This document shows positions 43,934-53,266 of a stretch of DNA of 64,000 nucleotides, piece by piece. Origin of the DNA: Bombella saccharophila. GTDB lineage: Bacteria > Pseudomonadota > Alphaproteobacteria > Acetobacterales > Acetobacteraceae. The notes below the pieces were generated by a model. It was not told where the DNA came from, searched no databases, and was given only the letters and a program-made list of their open reading frames with translations. The position numbers and the translations under genes were made by a program. The stretch spans positions 248,001 through 312,000 of the forward strand of contig NZ_JANIDW010000001.1 in assembly GCF_026385475.1 (NCBI RefSeq). The letters are read 5' to 3'. Within the stretch, counting starts at the first letter, position 1, and every line of letters begins with the position of its first letter.

Positions 43934-44697
43934 CGGAGCTGCAAAAGCGTATTCTCTCTAGCCTCGTTTTAGTGCCTATCGTGCTGTTTTGCTTATGGTC
44001 GGGCGGATGGGTGTACCGGGCATTAGTGCTTCTGGTTATGATTGGTCTGGTCTGGGAGGGTGAAAGCCTGCTCGGCCAACGGATGAAAACTCTGCGTGGT
44101 GTCTTGTTGATGTTATGGCCGCTTTGCGCGGGGCTGATCGCGATCAAGGGGCAATGGTTGGCTGTAGCGTCTTTGGTGGGGGCGAGTCTTTTGTTTGGCC
44201 TCTCCACTTGCGGGCCGGTGTTGGTCTCCATCTTTGGGGGGATTGCGCTTTTATGGCTGCGTAGTCGCCCAGAAGGCTTGTATGAGACACTCTTTGTCAT
44301 ATTTGCCGTGATTGCGAGTGATAGTTGCGCTTATGCGACGGGCCGTTTGATTGGTGGGCCTAAGCTTGCCCCAGCGATCTCCCCTGGTAAGACCATTTCT
44401 GGCTCTATCGGAGGGATTATAGGAGCTGTGGTGATGGGCGGGGTCATTGCTCATGCTGCGGGGGCGGGTTGGTCTGCTAGTGCCTGTCTTATGGGGGGCA
44501 TTTTAGCCATTGCGGCCCAATGTGGGGACTTGATGGAGAGTGCCTTTAAGCGGCGTTTAGGGGTAAAGGACTCGGGTAAGCTGATTCCCGGTCATGGCGG
44601 GTTGCTAGATAGGCTAGATGCGCTGTTACTGGCAGCCCCCATTGCGGGATTGTTTGCTCTATGCAGCGGTCAGGCAGCCTTTTGGACGCTATTTTAG
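43930..44697 (+). CDS. cdsA: Phosphatidate cytidylyltransferase
   Basis: Inner-membrane enzyme forming CDP-diacylglycerol for phospholipid synthesis. The 255-residue product has about seven hydrophobic helices and the family signature KDSGKLIPGHGGLLDRLDAL (split: residues about 215-234) with catalytic Asp residues, and an ASDSCAYATGRLIG motif near residue 130. The ATG overlaps the uppS stop. It is slightly shorter than typical cdsA products, mainly at the N-terminus, as in related alphaproteobacteria. Confidence 0.94.
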   Translation: MTELQKRILSSLVLVPIVLFCLWSGGWVYRALVLLVMIGLVWEGESLLGQRMKTLRGVLLMLWPLCAGLIAIKGQWLAVASLVGASLLFGLSTCGPVLVSIFGGIALLWLRSRPEGLYETLFVIFAVIASDSCAYATGRLIGGPKLAPAISPGKTISGSIGGIIGAVVMGGVIAHAAGAGWSASACLMGGILAIAAQCGDLMESAFKRRLGVKDSGKLIPGHGGLLDRLDALLLAAPIAGLFALCSGQAAFWTLF

Positions 44698-44786
44698 ACT
44701 TATTTCTTTAAGGATTTGGTGGGTGATCTGCTATAGGGCAGAGGCTTTTATGCGAGATGATGGAACAATTAAAGGAGAGGGTGTTT

Positions 44787-45962
44787 ATGGGTGGAGGTTC
44801 TGAGCGGCGGCGGGTCAGCGTATTAGGCAGCACGGGCAGTATTGGTGTTTCTACCGTTGACCTTTTAAAAACGCAGGCAGAGTCCATCCAAGTGCGGGCT
44901 CTGGTAGGTGGGCGGAATGCGGCTCTTTTGGCAGAGCAAGCGCGTGCGTTAAATGCGGAGCTGGCCGTCTTAAATGATGAGAGCCATTATGCCGAGCTTA
45001 AAGAGCGTCTAGCCGGGACATCTACAAAGGTCGCAGCAGGGCGGCAAGCTGTGATTGAGGCAGGCGCGTTAGAGGCAGATTGGACCATGGCCGCCATCAC
45101 AGGGGCGGCGGGTCTCGCCCCTACATTGGCGGCGGTGCAAAATGGGCATCAGGTCGCTTTAGCCAATAAAGAAGCCCTCGTTTGCGCGGGGGAGGTCATG
45201 CTCAAGGCCGTGCGCGATGCCGGGGCAGAGTTGCTGCCAGTTGACTCCGAGCATAATGCGATTGTCCAATCCCTCGGCGGGGCGGATATGTCTTTAGTGG
45301 AGAAGATCGTCCTTACCGCTTCTGGCGGGCCATTCCGCCGGGCGAGCAAGGAGGAGATGGCCAAAGCCACGCCAGAGCAGGCTTTAAAGCATCCAACATG
45401 GTCTATGGGGGCGAAGATTACGATTGATTCAGCCTCTATGGCCAATAAAGGGTTAGAGGTCATTGAGGCCGCACGCCTCTTTTCGCTGCCGGAGCATCAG
45501 ATAGATGTTCTGGTTCATCCGCAATCGGTCGTGCATGGGATGGTGTGTTTTCGTGATGGGAGCTTTGTAGCCCAGATGGGTACGGCTGATATGCGGATTC
45601 CCATCGCTCACACATTAGCGGCCCCTACGCGGATGGAGACAAAATGCGAGCGGTTGGATTTTGTAAAGCTTGGCCGGATGGAGTTTGAGGCCGTTGATGA
45701 GGATCGTTTCCGTCCCCTCGGTCTAGCCCGCCAAGTATTGCGAGCAGGCGGTGTGGCCCCAACGGTGTTCTCCGCAGCGAATGAGATTGCCGTTGAGGCG
45801 TTTTTAGCAGGGAAGATTCGTTTCCTCGGTATTGGCCAGCTTATTGAGGCAAGTTTGCAGGCTATGCCCGAGAATCCAGAGCCAACCTCTTTGGAGGATA
45901 TTTATCATTGGGATGAACGTGGTCGCGCCCTCGCCCGTGAGCAAATGGAGCGTATGAGCTGA
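44787..45962 (+). CDS. dxr: 1-deoxy-D-xylulose-5-phosphate reductoisomerase
   Basis: Second enzyme of the MEP isoprenoid pathway, converting DXP to MEP with NADPH. The chosen start ATG 44787 has AAAGGAGAG 8 bases upstream and gives 391 residues; ATG 44757 is in frame but has no ribosome site. Motifs include GSTGSIGVSTV near residue 13, ANKEALVCAGE near residue 124, the catalytic DSEHNA segment near residue 149 and SGGPFR near residue 184. It provides the precursor for uppS in the same cluster. It overlaps rseP by one base. Confidence 0.96.
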   Translation: MGGGSERRRVSVLGSTGSIGVSTVDLLKTQAESIQVRALVGGRNAALLAEQARALNAELAVLNDESHYAELKERLAGTSTKVAAGRQAVIEAGALEADWTMAAITGAAGLAPTLAAVQNGHQVALANKEALVCAGEVMLKAVRDAGAELLPVDSEHNAIVQSLGGADMSLVEKIVLTASGGPFRRASKEEMAKATPEQALKHPTWSMGAKITIDSASMANKGLEVIEAARLFSLPEHQIDVLVHPQSVVHGMVCFRDGSFVAQMGTADMRIPIAHTLAAPTRMETKCERLDFVKLGRMEFEAVDEDRFRPLGLARQVLRAGGVAPTVFSAANEIAVEAFLAGKIRFLGIGQLIEASLQAMPENPEPTSLEDIYHWDERGRALAREQMERMS

Positions 45963-47050
45963 TGATGCATACCGTACATACTGTTATTGCCGGGTTGGTT
46001 GTCTTTGGGATTGTCGTGTTCGTTCACGAGATGGGGCATTATTTGGCTGCGCGCTGGCGTGGGGTGCAGGTGGATGTATTCTCCATTGGCTTCGGCCCAG
46101 TTCTGACATCATGGCAAGATCGGGTGGGGACAAAATGGCAAATTAGCCTCTTGCCATTGGGGGGATATGTTAAGCTGCATGGCTTTGAGAATCGTCCTGA
46201 TGCCCCCGCTGAGGAAGGTGATGAGAACGCCTTTAACCGCAAGTCCGTCCTCTCCCGTGCGCTTGTAACCGTCGCAGGGCCGGTGTTTAATTTCTTACTG
46301 ACCATCATATTATTTGCTGTTTTGCTTTCATGCTTCGGCAAACCAGAGGCAAAGCCCGATATTGGTAGCCTTGCCCCTAATGGTGCTGCTAGCCGTGCTG
46401 GTCTAAAGCTAGGTGATGAGATTACCAAGCTGGATGGGCATCGTATCCTCAGCATTGGTGATATCCAAGCACAAGTAGCGGCTCATCCGGGGGCGGTGAT
46501 GCAGGTTAGCGTGATGCGGGAGGGCAAAGAGCTAGAACTCCCCGTGACGTTGGATCGTCTCACACAAGATGGGCATGAGGTCGGCCGTTTAGGTGTGGGC
46601 TTTATGTTAAAGCATGGGGCACCCTTGCCTGTTTATAAGGCTATTCCCGCTGCTTTTGGGCAAACATGGGATATGTGTGCTAATATGCTGGAAGGCATTT
46701 GGCAGATCGTCAGTGGGCAGCGGAGTGCGAAGCAGCTTTCGGGGACGATTGGCATTATTCATATGTCCGGCCAAGCGGTGGATTATGGGATGGCAAGTGC
46801 GATTGGATTTGTGGCACTTTTGTCGCTTAATTTAGGCTTGATTAATCTGTTTCCTGTGCCAATGCTTGATGGTGGGCATTTGCTGTTCTATGGATGCGAG
46901 GCTATCTTGGGTCGTCCTTTATCAGAACGGACACAGGGCTATGCGTTGCAATTTGGATTATTGCTCGTTGTGGCTCTTTTTGTCTTTTCAACAGTGAATG
47001 ATCTCAGAGGGTTGGGCGTTTTTCATTGGTTGTTTGCACATAGGGGTTGA
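45962..47050 (+). CDS. rseP: Site-2 zinc metalloprotease RseP
   Basis: Intramembrane protease that cleaves anti-sigma factors and remnant signal peptides. The 362-residue product has the zinc motif HEMGHY near residue 22, a PDZ domain (about 115-200), and the third active-site segment NLFPVPMLDGGH near residue 297, with four membrane segments. One PDZ domain is clear, where E. coli has two. The start at 45962 overlaps the dxr stop (TGATG). It sits directly before bamA, the usual order. Confidence 0.94.
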   Translation: MMHTVHTVIAGLVVFGIVVFVHEMGHYLAARWRGVQVDVFSIGFGPVLTSWQDRVGTKWQISLLPLGGYVKLHGFENRPDAPAEEGDENAFNRKSVLSRALVTVAGPVFNFLLTIILFAVLLSCFGKPEAKPDIGSLAPNGAASRAGLKLGDEITKLDGHRILSIGDIQAQVAAHPGAVMQVSVMREGKELELPVTLDRLTQDGHEVGRLGVGFMLKHGAPLPVYKAIPAAFGQTWDMCANMLEGIWQIVSGQRSAKQLSGTIGIIHMSGQAVDYGMASAIGFVALLSLNLGLINLFPVPMLDGGHLLFYGCEAILGRPLSERTQGYALQFGLLLVVALFVFSTVNDLRGLGVFHWLFAHRG

Positions 47051-47195
47051 TTTTTGCCCCTTCAATGAGGGAAAAGGTCATACTTGGGTAGCGTTTTATA
47101 ACTGAGATAAGTGGGTCTTTAGTCATTATGTGGTTAAAGGGCTGCGATGGGTTGCGCTATGGCGTATGGGACTATGGTGAACAGCTTGCATCAAA

Positions 47196-49781
47196 ATGAT
47201 GCGGGTGGCTGTTTGTAGAACTTTGAGACGAGGAATACCGGTTTTGTCAGGATTGCGTACAAAAAGCTTTCGGCCGATGGCCGTTCGACTGGCTCTGCTG
47301 GCGTCTGTCTGTACGGCACCAACCCTGCTTAGTGCTGCACAGGCTGCGCCTTTAGGTAGCCATGGGCGTGGGCATACGCGTTCGGTGGCAAATAAGGCGG
47401 AGGCTGCTCCTGTCCCGTTAGGGGGGATGATTCAGTCTATCGACGTCCGTGGTAACACGCGGATTGAGACGAGTACCGTCCTGTCTTATCTGGTCGTACA
47501 ACCTGGTGATAGCTTTAGCCGTGATGCACTCAATCGGTCATTAAAAACATTATATGCAACTGGGTTATTCCGGGATGTTACCTTGCAACGTCAGGGCAAT
47601 ACATTAGTTGTTAATTTAGTAGAGAATCCGGTAGTGAATCGGATCGTCTTTGAGGGTAACCACACTCTTAAGGATGCTGATTTGCGCAAAGAAATTAGCT
47701 TGCGTGCTCGGGCAGTGTTCTCAACGCAGATTGTTGCTGCGGACCGTCAGAAGATTTTGAACATGTATGCCGCCCGTGCGCGTTATGGGGCGACTGTAGT
47801 CCCGCAGGTGATTCGGTTGTCGCATAATCGTGTGGATGTGATTTTTAATATCAATGAAGCACGCCAGACCTTAGTGCGGAAAATCTCTTTTGTGGGGAAT
47901 AATACCTATAGTGAGGCTGTATTGTCTCACGCTATTTCCTCTAAAGAGGCTGCATGGTATCGGTTCTTTTCCTCCTCGGATGAATATAATCCAGAGCGTG
48001 TCCGCTATGATGCCGAGCTGTTGAGGCGTTTTTATCTGCGGAATGGCTTTGTAGATTTTCATATTGTCGACTCAACGGGTGAGTTATCACCTGATCATAA
48101 AAGCTTCTACATTACCTTCACGATTCATGAAGGGCCGCGCTATAAGCTGAATAAGATTGGCGTGCGCTCTAACGTGCATCATGTCACTCCAGAGATGGTG
48201 AAGAAGCATATCGAGGTTTATAAAAACCAGTATTATGACGGCACAGCCGTGCAAGATAATGCAACTGATATGCAGGAATGGTTGCAGGCAAACGGCCATC
48301 CATTTGCGATGGTCCGTCCAGAGATTGCCCGCAACCCAGAGAAAAAGCTGGTGGATCTGCTCTTCGATATTGTGGAGGGTCCGCATGTCTATGTGGAGCG
48401 GATTGATATTAACGGGAATACCGTTACGCGTGACCATGTCATCCGCCGTAATCTGCCCATGGTCGAGGGGGATGCTTACACGCCCTTTAACCGCAAATAT
48501 ACGAAGATGGCCCTGCAAGATATGGGCTATTTCAGCAGTACAAATGTGGACCAAAGCCAGGGCTCTGCACCAGATAAGGTCAATGTTAGTGCTAATGTGG
48601 TGGAGAAGCCAACAGGGGAGTTCTCCCTTGGTGGTGGGTACTCGACAGATGCCGGTGTGATGGGGAATGTGGGGCTCAAGCAGCATAACCTGCTGGGGAC
48701 AGGCGTGGATGCTGGCTTCTCCGGCACGGTTGCGTATTACGAGAAACAAGCAGACTTGTCTTTTACAGACCCTTACTTTTTAGGCCGTAACTTTGTTGCC
48801 GGGTTTGATATTTATACGGTCCAGAATAATTATCAAACGTATCAGAGCTATAATGAGGGCCAGTATGGTGCCTCTATCCGTCTAGGCTACGCTTATAACC
48901 GCTATCTTTCCCAATCCTGGACGTACACGGTGGTGGACCGTCATGTGGGTAATGGTGTGCCGAATCAGGATTATGCAGGCTGGCAGGATGATACGCCTTC
49001 TGTCTATGTGCGTAATGCAGCGGGTTGGTCTTTGCTATCGCAGATTGGCACGACGATTACATATGACCGGCGTGATAACCGCATGAGCCCGCGCTCTGGT
49101 TATGTTGTGAGTGCTGGTGGGGAGTTTGCTGGCTTAGGTGGTAATGAAAAATATTACCGCGTGAAGGCAAATGGTGCCTATTATGTACCGTTGGATGATT
49201 TAACAGGAACGCATAATTGGGGCCTCCAGTTTAAAGGCGGCGTGGGTTATATGCATGACTGGAGCTCCAGCGGGGATAGGAACATCGTTGATAATTTCTA
49301 TCTCGGTGGTGAGAACTTGCGTGGCTTCTTGCAAGGTGGTGTGGGGCCGCGTAGCTCCCATTATCGCGCTCCGTGTCACCCGGGTACTGCGAATAATACT
49401 CTTGCCCAAGCCCGTAATGGCTTTTGCCCAGGTGCAGGGCAGGATGATTTGCTGGGTGGTACCTTCATGTACACAGCATCAGCTCAGCTGAACTTCCCGT
49501 TACCGTTTGGTGAAAGTCTCGGTATTTCTGGTCGTGGTTTTATTGATGCTGGTAGCCTCTCAGGTAAACGTGTGAAGAATCGTAACCATTATCGTAACTT
49601 TAACGACCCCTATTATACGCCAATCGGTGGTAGCACGATGACACCGCGTGTTTCAGGTGGGTTGGGTATTTCGTGGAAGAGCCCCTTCGGTTTGGTTAAT
49701 ATTGATGGTGCTGTGCCGATCCATCGCGAGAGGGGGGACCGCCTGTATCCGATCCGTTTTGGTTTTGGGCAACAGTTTTAA
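47196..49781 (+). CDS. bamA: Outer membrane protein assembly factor BamA
   Basis: Central component of the BAM complex that inserts beta-barrel proteins. The 861-residue product has a signal sequence ending near residue 50 (SAAQA), five POTRA domains (about 75-435, beginning IQSIDVRGNTRIE) and a 16-strand barrel (about 450-861) ending in FGQQF, with a C-terminal aromatic as expected. The FYLGGENLRGF segment matches the family loop 6 region. The long basic region before the signal core suggests a later start at ATG 47277 is possible. Next to ompH as usual. Confidence 0.94.
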   Translation: MMRVAVCRTLRRGIPVLSGLRTKSFRPMAVRLALLASVCTAPTLLSAAQAAPLGSHGRGHTRSVANKAEAAPVPLGGMIQSIDVRGNTRIETSTVLSYLVVQPGDSFSRDALNRSLKTLYATGLFRDVTLQRQGNTLVVNLVENPVVNRIVFEGNHTLKDADLRKEISLRARAVFSTQIVAADRQKILNMYAARARYGATVVPQVIRLSHNRVDVIFNINEARQTLVRKISFVGNNTYSEAVLSHAISSKEAAWYRFFSSSDEYNPERVRYDAELLRRFYLRNGFVDFHIVDSTGELSPDHKSFYITFTIHEGPRYKLNKIGVRSNVHHVTPEMVKKHIEVYKNQYYDGTAVQDNATDMQEWLQANGHPFAMVRPEIARNPEKKLVDLLFDIVEGPHVYVERIDINGNTVTRDHVIRRNLPMVEGDAYTPFNRKYTKMALQDMGYFSSTNVDQSQGSAPDKVNVSANVVEKPTGEFSLGGGYSTDAGVMGNVGLKQHNLLGTGVDAGFSGTVAYYEKQADLSFTDPYFLGRNFVAGFDIYTVQNNYQTYQSYNEGQYGASIRLGYAYNRYLSQSWTYTVVDRHVGNGVPNQDYAGWQDDTPSVYVRNAAGWSLLSQIGTTITYDRRDNRMSPRSGYVVSAGGEFAGLGGNEKYYRVKANGAYYVPLDDLTGTHNWGLQFKGGVGYMHDWSSSGDRNIVDNFYLGGENLRGFLQGGVGPRSSHYRAPCHPGTANNTLAQARNGFCPGAGQDDLLGGTFMYTASAQLNFPLPFGESLGISGRGFIDAGSLSGKRVKNRNHYRNFNDPYYTPIGGSTMTPRVSGGLGISWKSPFGLVNIDGAVPIHRERGDRLYPIRFGFGQQF

Positions 49782-49835
49782 GAAAACGGAAGAGACGTTC
49801 CTTTAAACTGATATTTATTTAGATAAGAGGGTTTC

Positions 49836-50753
49836 ATGTTGCGCTTTTCTTTGTCTTTACTCGCTGCGAGTGCTTTGGTCTTTCTTCCGCTGGGGCTAGG
49901 TAACGCGGCGGATAATAATGGTAATGGGGCGTGGTTTGTGCCTAAAGCGGCTCAGCCTTCCGCGCCACCGGCAACCCATCATCGGGCGGTGGCTCCTGTT
50001 GCACCTGTTGATGCCCCGGATATGGGGGAGGCGGAGGACGCTTCGCCTGATGGGAACGAAAGTGAAGCCCCGCAAACGCCACCTATTTTGCCTTTGCCGG
50101 CTGTTCCTTCATCGCCAGCCGTACCAAAGGAAGCTCCACCACCAGCTGTTACTTTGGGCTTGATTAGCGTGCAGGGGGTTATGCAGCTTTCCACCGCGGC
50201 TCAGGAAATGCAGCAAGTGCTTGGTGAGCGGCGTGATCGCCTAGCGCGTTTGGTGCAGAAGGAAGAGGCCGCGTGGCGTGCAGAACAGCAGAAATTACAA
50301 GTACAAGCGCGGAGCTTAACATCGGATCAGCTTCAATTGCGGGTGCGCCATTTGCAAGAGCGCAGGGCAAAAGATCAGCGTGATTTCAGCAATCAGGCGC
50401 GGATTATTCAGGAAGCGTATCAGGTTGCTTTCCATCAGATTGAACGCGTGTTGGAACAACGCGATGGCATTATTGCAAAAGTGGCTGCTGCACATGGTAT
50501 GAATCTGATTCTTCATGCTGAGCAGGCGGTCTTGCATGTAGATGGCCAGGATATTACGGAGGAAGTGGCAGATCGTTTGAATAAAGTGCTGCCTCATGTC
50601 TTTATCCCTGCCGATGGTGTGGACCCGGAAGTCCTGGCAAAGTCAGGGAAAATGCCTACTACGGCGGATGAAGAACGCCTGATGCAAGCGGCCCAACAGC
50701 CAGCTGCGACAGCGCAGGCACCGGGGGCGGGCTCTGTCGTACGGCGTCACTAA
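49836..50753 (+). CDS. OmpH/Skp-family periplasmic chaperone, extended
   Basis: Periplasmic chaperone-like protein that should hold unfolded outer-membrane proteins. The 305-residue product is almost twice the usual Skp length (about 160). After a signal peptide (to about residue 24) comes a Pro/Ala/Glu-rich linker (about 33-103), then the OmpH core (about 104-245) with the LGLISVQGVMQLS start, a long charged coiled-coil (AEQQKLQVQARSLTSDQLQL) and a final IIAKVAAAHGMNLILH segment, followed by an acidic-to-Ala/Gln tail. The position between bamA and lpxD is standard, so it is the Skp homologue despite its size. Confidence 0.88.
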   Translation: MLRFSLSLLAASALVFLPLGLGNAADNNGNGAWFVPKAAQPSAPPATHHRAVAPVAPVDAPDMGEAEDASPDGNESEAPQTPPILPLPAVPSSPAVPKEAPPPAVTLGLISVQGVMQLSTAAQEMQQVLGERRDRLARLVQKEEAAWRAEQQKLQVQARSLTSDQLQLRVRHLQERRAKDQRDFSNQARIIQEAYQVAFHQIERVLEQRDGIIAKVAAAHGMNLILHAEQAVLHVDGQDITEEVADRLNKVLPHVFIPADGVDPEVLAKSGKMPTTADEERLMQAAQQPAATAQAPGAGSVVRRH

Positions 50754-50771
50754 TTAAAGGGGGGCGCGGGT

Positions 50772-51815
50772 ATGACGCGGGAAGGGCAGCAGAGTCAACT
50801 ACCAGGTGATTCTCGTTTTTTTACGCGTTCAGGGCCTTTCTCTTTAGCACGATTGTTGGAGGTCACAGGGGCGGAAGCTTTGGGCCCTGCTACGGCGGAG
50901 ACATTATTTGAGGGGGTTGCCCCTCTCCATGCGGCAGGGCCGCAGCATGTTAGTTTTTGTGATAATCGTCGTTATCTCCCATTGTTGGAGACAACGGGGG
51001 CCGGGCTGGTCGTGCTAGGGCCTGCTTTTGTTGATAAAGTCCCCAAAGGCTGTACCGCTCTGATAAGCCGCGAGCCCTATTTGCTTTGGGCCCGTGTTGC
51101 GCGCTTATTTCATCCTGCCCCGCCGGTGCAGGCTAAGTGCCATCCGACGGCTGTTATTGGCCAAGATGTCAAAATCGGTAAGCAAGTGGAGATCGGACCT
51201 TTTGCCGTTATTGGCGATGGGGTGAGCCTTGGTGATGGCTGTGTGATCGGCGCACATGCCTCGGTAGGGGACCATGTTGTTATAGGGGCAGGGTGTCGGA
51301 TTGGGGCGCATGTTTCGCTTAGCCATGCCTTATTGGGAGAACGCGTGGTTTTGTATCCTGGTGCGCGGATTGGCCAAGATGGTTTTGGCTTTGCCGTTGG
51401 GCCAGAAGGGTTTGAAACCGTACCGCAGCTAGGCCGTGTTGTGCTGGGTGATGGGGTGGAAGTGGGGGCGAACTCAACCATTGATCGTGGCTCAATGCGT
51501 GATACGGTGATTGGGGCGGGGACACGCATCGATAATCTGGTGCAGATAGGTCATAACGCGCAGCTGGGTCGTTGTTGCATCGTTGTGTCGCAGGCTGGTG
51601 TCTCTGGCTCTACCGTTATTGAGGATTTTGTGACGATTGCGGCACAGGCGGGCCTAATTGGTCATATCCATATTGGCCGTAAAGCGCGGATTGGTGCGCA
51701 ATGCGGTGTTATGAATGATGTGGATGCCGGTGCGGATGTGATTGGTAGTCCGGCGATGCCGTTTCGAGAGTTTTTTCGTAATGTGGCAACATTAAGGAAG
51801 CTCTCTCGGAAATGA
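50772..51815 (+). CDS. lpxD: UDP-3-O-(3-hydroxyacyl)glucosamine N-acyltransferase
   Basis: Third step of lipid A synthesis: N-acylates UDP-3-O-acylglucosamine using hydroxyacyl-ACP. The 347-residue product has the N-terminal uridine-binding domain (about 20-105) and a left-handed parallel beta-helix built from hexapeptide repeats (about 110-300, for example VIGQDVKIG, RIGQDGFGF), ending in a short helical tail. The catalytic His region appears in HNAQLGR near residue 246. It starts 18 bases after ompH and is followed by fabZ. Confidence 0.94.
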   Translation: MTREGQQSQLPGDSRFFTRSGPFSLARLLEVTGAEALGPATAETLFEGVAPLHAAGPQHVSFCDNRRYLPLLETTGAGLVVLGPAFVDKVPKGCTALISREPYLLWARVARLFHPAPPVQAKCHPTAVIGQDVKIGKQVEIGPFAVIGDGVSLGDGCVIGAHASVGDHVVIGAGCRIGAHVSLSHALLGERVVLYPGARIGQDGFGFAVGPEGFETVPQLGRVVLGDGVEVGANSTIDRGSMRDTVIGAGTRIDNLVQIGHNAQLGRCCIVVSQAGVSGSTVIEDFVTIAAQAGLIGHIHIGRKARIGAQCGVMNDVDAGADVIGSPAMPFREFFRNVATLRKLSRK

Positions 51816-51932
51816 TATTCCCCGATTGGTGTTTTGGCATTTCTTTGGTAGAAGAAGCGAACATTGCGCCTCTCACCTGGTAGATGGGAGGCTGATTGCG
51901 TTCTATCACATGAAAGCCAGGAGATGAGATAG

Positions 51933-52403
51933 GTGGGAGAGGCGACTGAGCAAACACATCACGTGCCTGAGAGCGTAGATGTGATGCAGATTATGAAGGC
52001 GATTCCGCATCGTTATCCGTTCCTCTTGTTAGACAAGATGGAGGATATCAAGGCTGCGGAATCGGCAGTTGGCATTAAAAATGTAACGGTGAACGAGCCT
52101 TTCTTCCAAGGGCATTTCCCGGCACGTCCTGTCATGCCAGGTGTGCTTATTATTGAGGCGATGGCACAAACAGCGGCAACCTTGGTTGTGTTAACGCTCG
52201 GGAAGGCTTTCGAGGGGAAGTTGGTCTATTTCATGACGGTGGAGAACGCGAAGTTCCGCCGTCCTGTTGGGCCGGGGGATCAACTGCGCATTTATGTTAA
52301 CAAGGAGCGCGCGCGTGGGACGGTGTGGCGTTTCCGTGGTGTAGCGAAGGTTGATGGCGTGGTTGTTGCTGAGGCATCGTTTAGTGCGATGATTGTGGAT
52401 TAA
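51933..52403 (+). CDS. fabZ: 3-hydroxyacyl-[ACP] dehydratase FabZ
   Basis: Dehydrates 3-hydroxyacyl-ACP in fatty acid elongation, balancing membrane lipid with lipid A acyl supply. The 156-residue hot-dog-fold product has IPHRYPFLLLDKM near residue 23, the catalytic His in FQGHFPARPVMPG (about 60-72) and the catalytic Glu in IIEAMAQ (about 75-81). The start is GTG 51933, with AGGAG 9 bases upstream. It lies between lpxD and lpxA. Confidence 0.95.
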   Translation: MGEATEQTHHVPESVDVMQIMKAIPHRYPFLLLDKMEDIKAAESAVGIKNVTVNEPFFQGHFPARPVMPGVLIIEAMAQTAATLVVLTLGKAFEGKLVYFMTVENAKFRRPVGPGDQLRIYVNKERARGTVWRFRGVAKVDGVVVAEASFSAMIVD

Positions 52404-52408
52404 CGTTG

Positions 52409-53266
52409 ATGCCAGCACCGGGACATCTCCCTAAAGAGACGGAGATTCACCCAACGGCTCTTGTGGACCCGCAAGCCTCCTTGGGCCAGGGGGTGTTTAT
52501 TGGCCCTTGGTGTGTGGTCGGTCCGCATGTACGTCTGGGGGATCATGTCCGGTTGCATGCTTCTGTTATGGTAGAAGGCCATACCGTTCTGGAGGATGGG
52601 GTAGAGGTTTATCCTTTCACAACGGTGGGGTACCCTCCACAGGATTTAAAATATAAAAACGAGCCGACACGCTGCCATATCGGGGCGCGAACCATCGTGC
52701 GAGAGAGTGTCACAATCCATCGTGGTACCGCCCAAGGCGCGGGAGAGACCTATATCGGGCGGGATTGTCTCATTATGGCTAACGCCCATATCGCGCATGA
52801 TTGTGTGTTGGGTGATGGCGTTATCATCGTCAATAATGTGGTGATGGGCGGTCACGTTACTATTGGGGAGCAGGCACGCATTATGGGCTCTGCTGCGTTG
52901 CATCAGTTTGTCCGTATCGGCCGTGGGGCCGTTGTGGGGGGGCTATGCGGTGTGGAGATGGATGTCATCCCCTATGGGAGTGTTTTAGGCAACCGCGCTC
53001 GTCTCGTAGGGCTTAATTGGGTAGGGCTGAAACGTGCGGGGGTGGAAGCTGGTGAGATTCAACAAATGCGTCTTGCTTTTCGGGAATTATATCCTCGTGC
53101 TTCTGGTGGTGAGACTGTCTTGGGAGAGCGTGTCAGTGTTGTCCGGCAGAAATATGGGCATATTGCGCGTGTGGCGGAGATGCTCCGCTTTATGGAGTCC
53201 CCAACGCGTCGCGGCTTGACCCGCCCAGGGCGGGGCGCAGCGTGGGAAAAGGATGATGAGGGGTGA
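52409..53266 (+). CDS. lpxA: UDP-N-acetylglucosamine acyltransferase
   Basis: First step of lipid A synthesis: O-acylates UDP-GlcNAc. The 285-residue product has a beta-helix of hexapeptide repeats (about 8-190) and a C-terminal helical domain. The catalytic His region is MANAHIAHDC near residue 124, and the GLNWVGLKRAG segment near residue 206 is family-typical. It begins 5 bases after fabZ, and its stop is overlapped by the lpxI start (GTGA), implying coupled translation. Confidence 0.95.
   Translation: MPAPGHLPKETEIHPTALVDPQASLGQGVFIGPWCVVGPHVRLGDHVRLHASVMVEGHTVLEDGVEVYPFTTVGYPPQDLKYKNEPTRCHIGARTIVRESVTIHRGTAQGAGETYIGRDCLIMANAHIAHDCVLGDGVIIVNNVVMGGHVTIGEQARIMGSAALHQFVRIGRGAVVGGLCGVEMDVIPYGSVLGNRARLVGLNWVGLKRAGVEAGEIQQMRLAFRELYPRASGGETVLGERVSVVRQKYGHIARVAEMLRFMESPTRRGLTRPGRGAAWEKDDEG

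Noticed and set aside
48087-48749. 220-codon open frame antisense to bamA
   Set aside because: Shadow of bamA codons; His- and Cys-rich composition is atypical for a real protein here.
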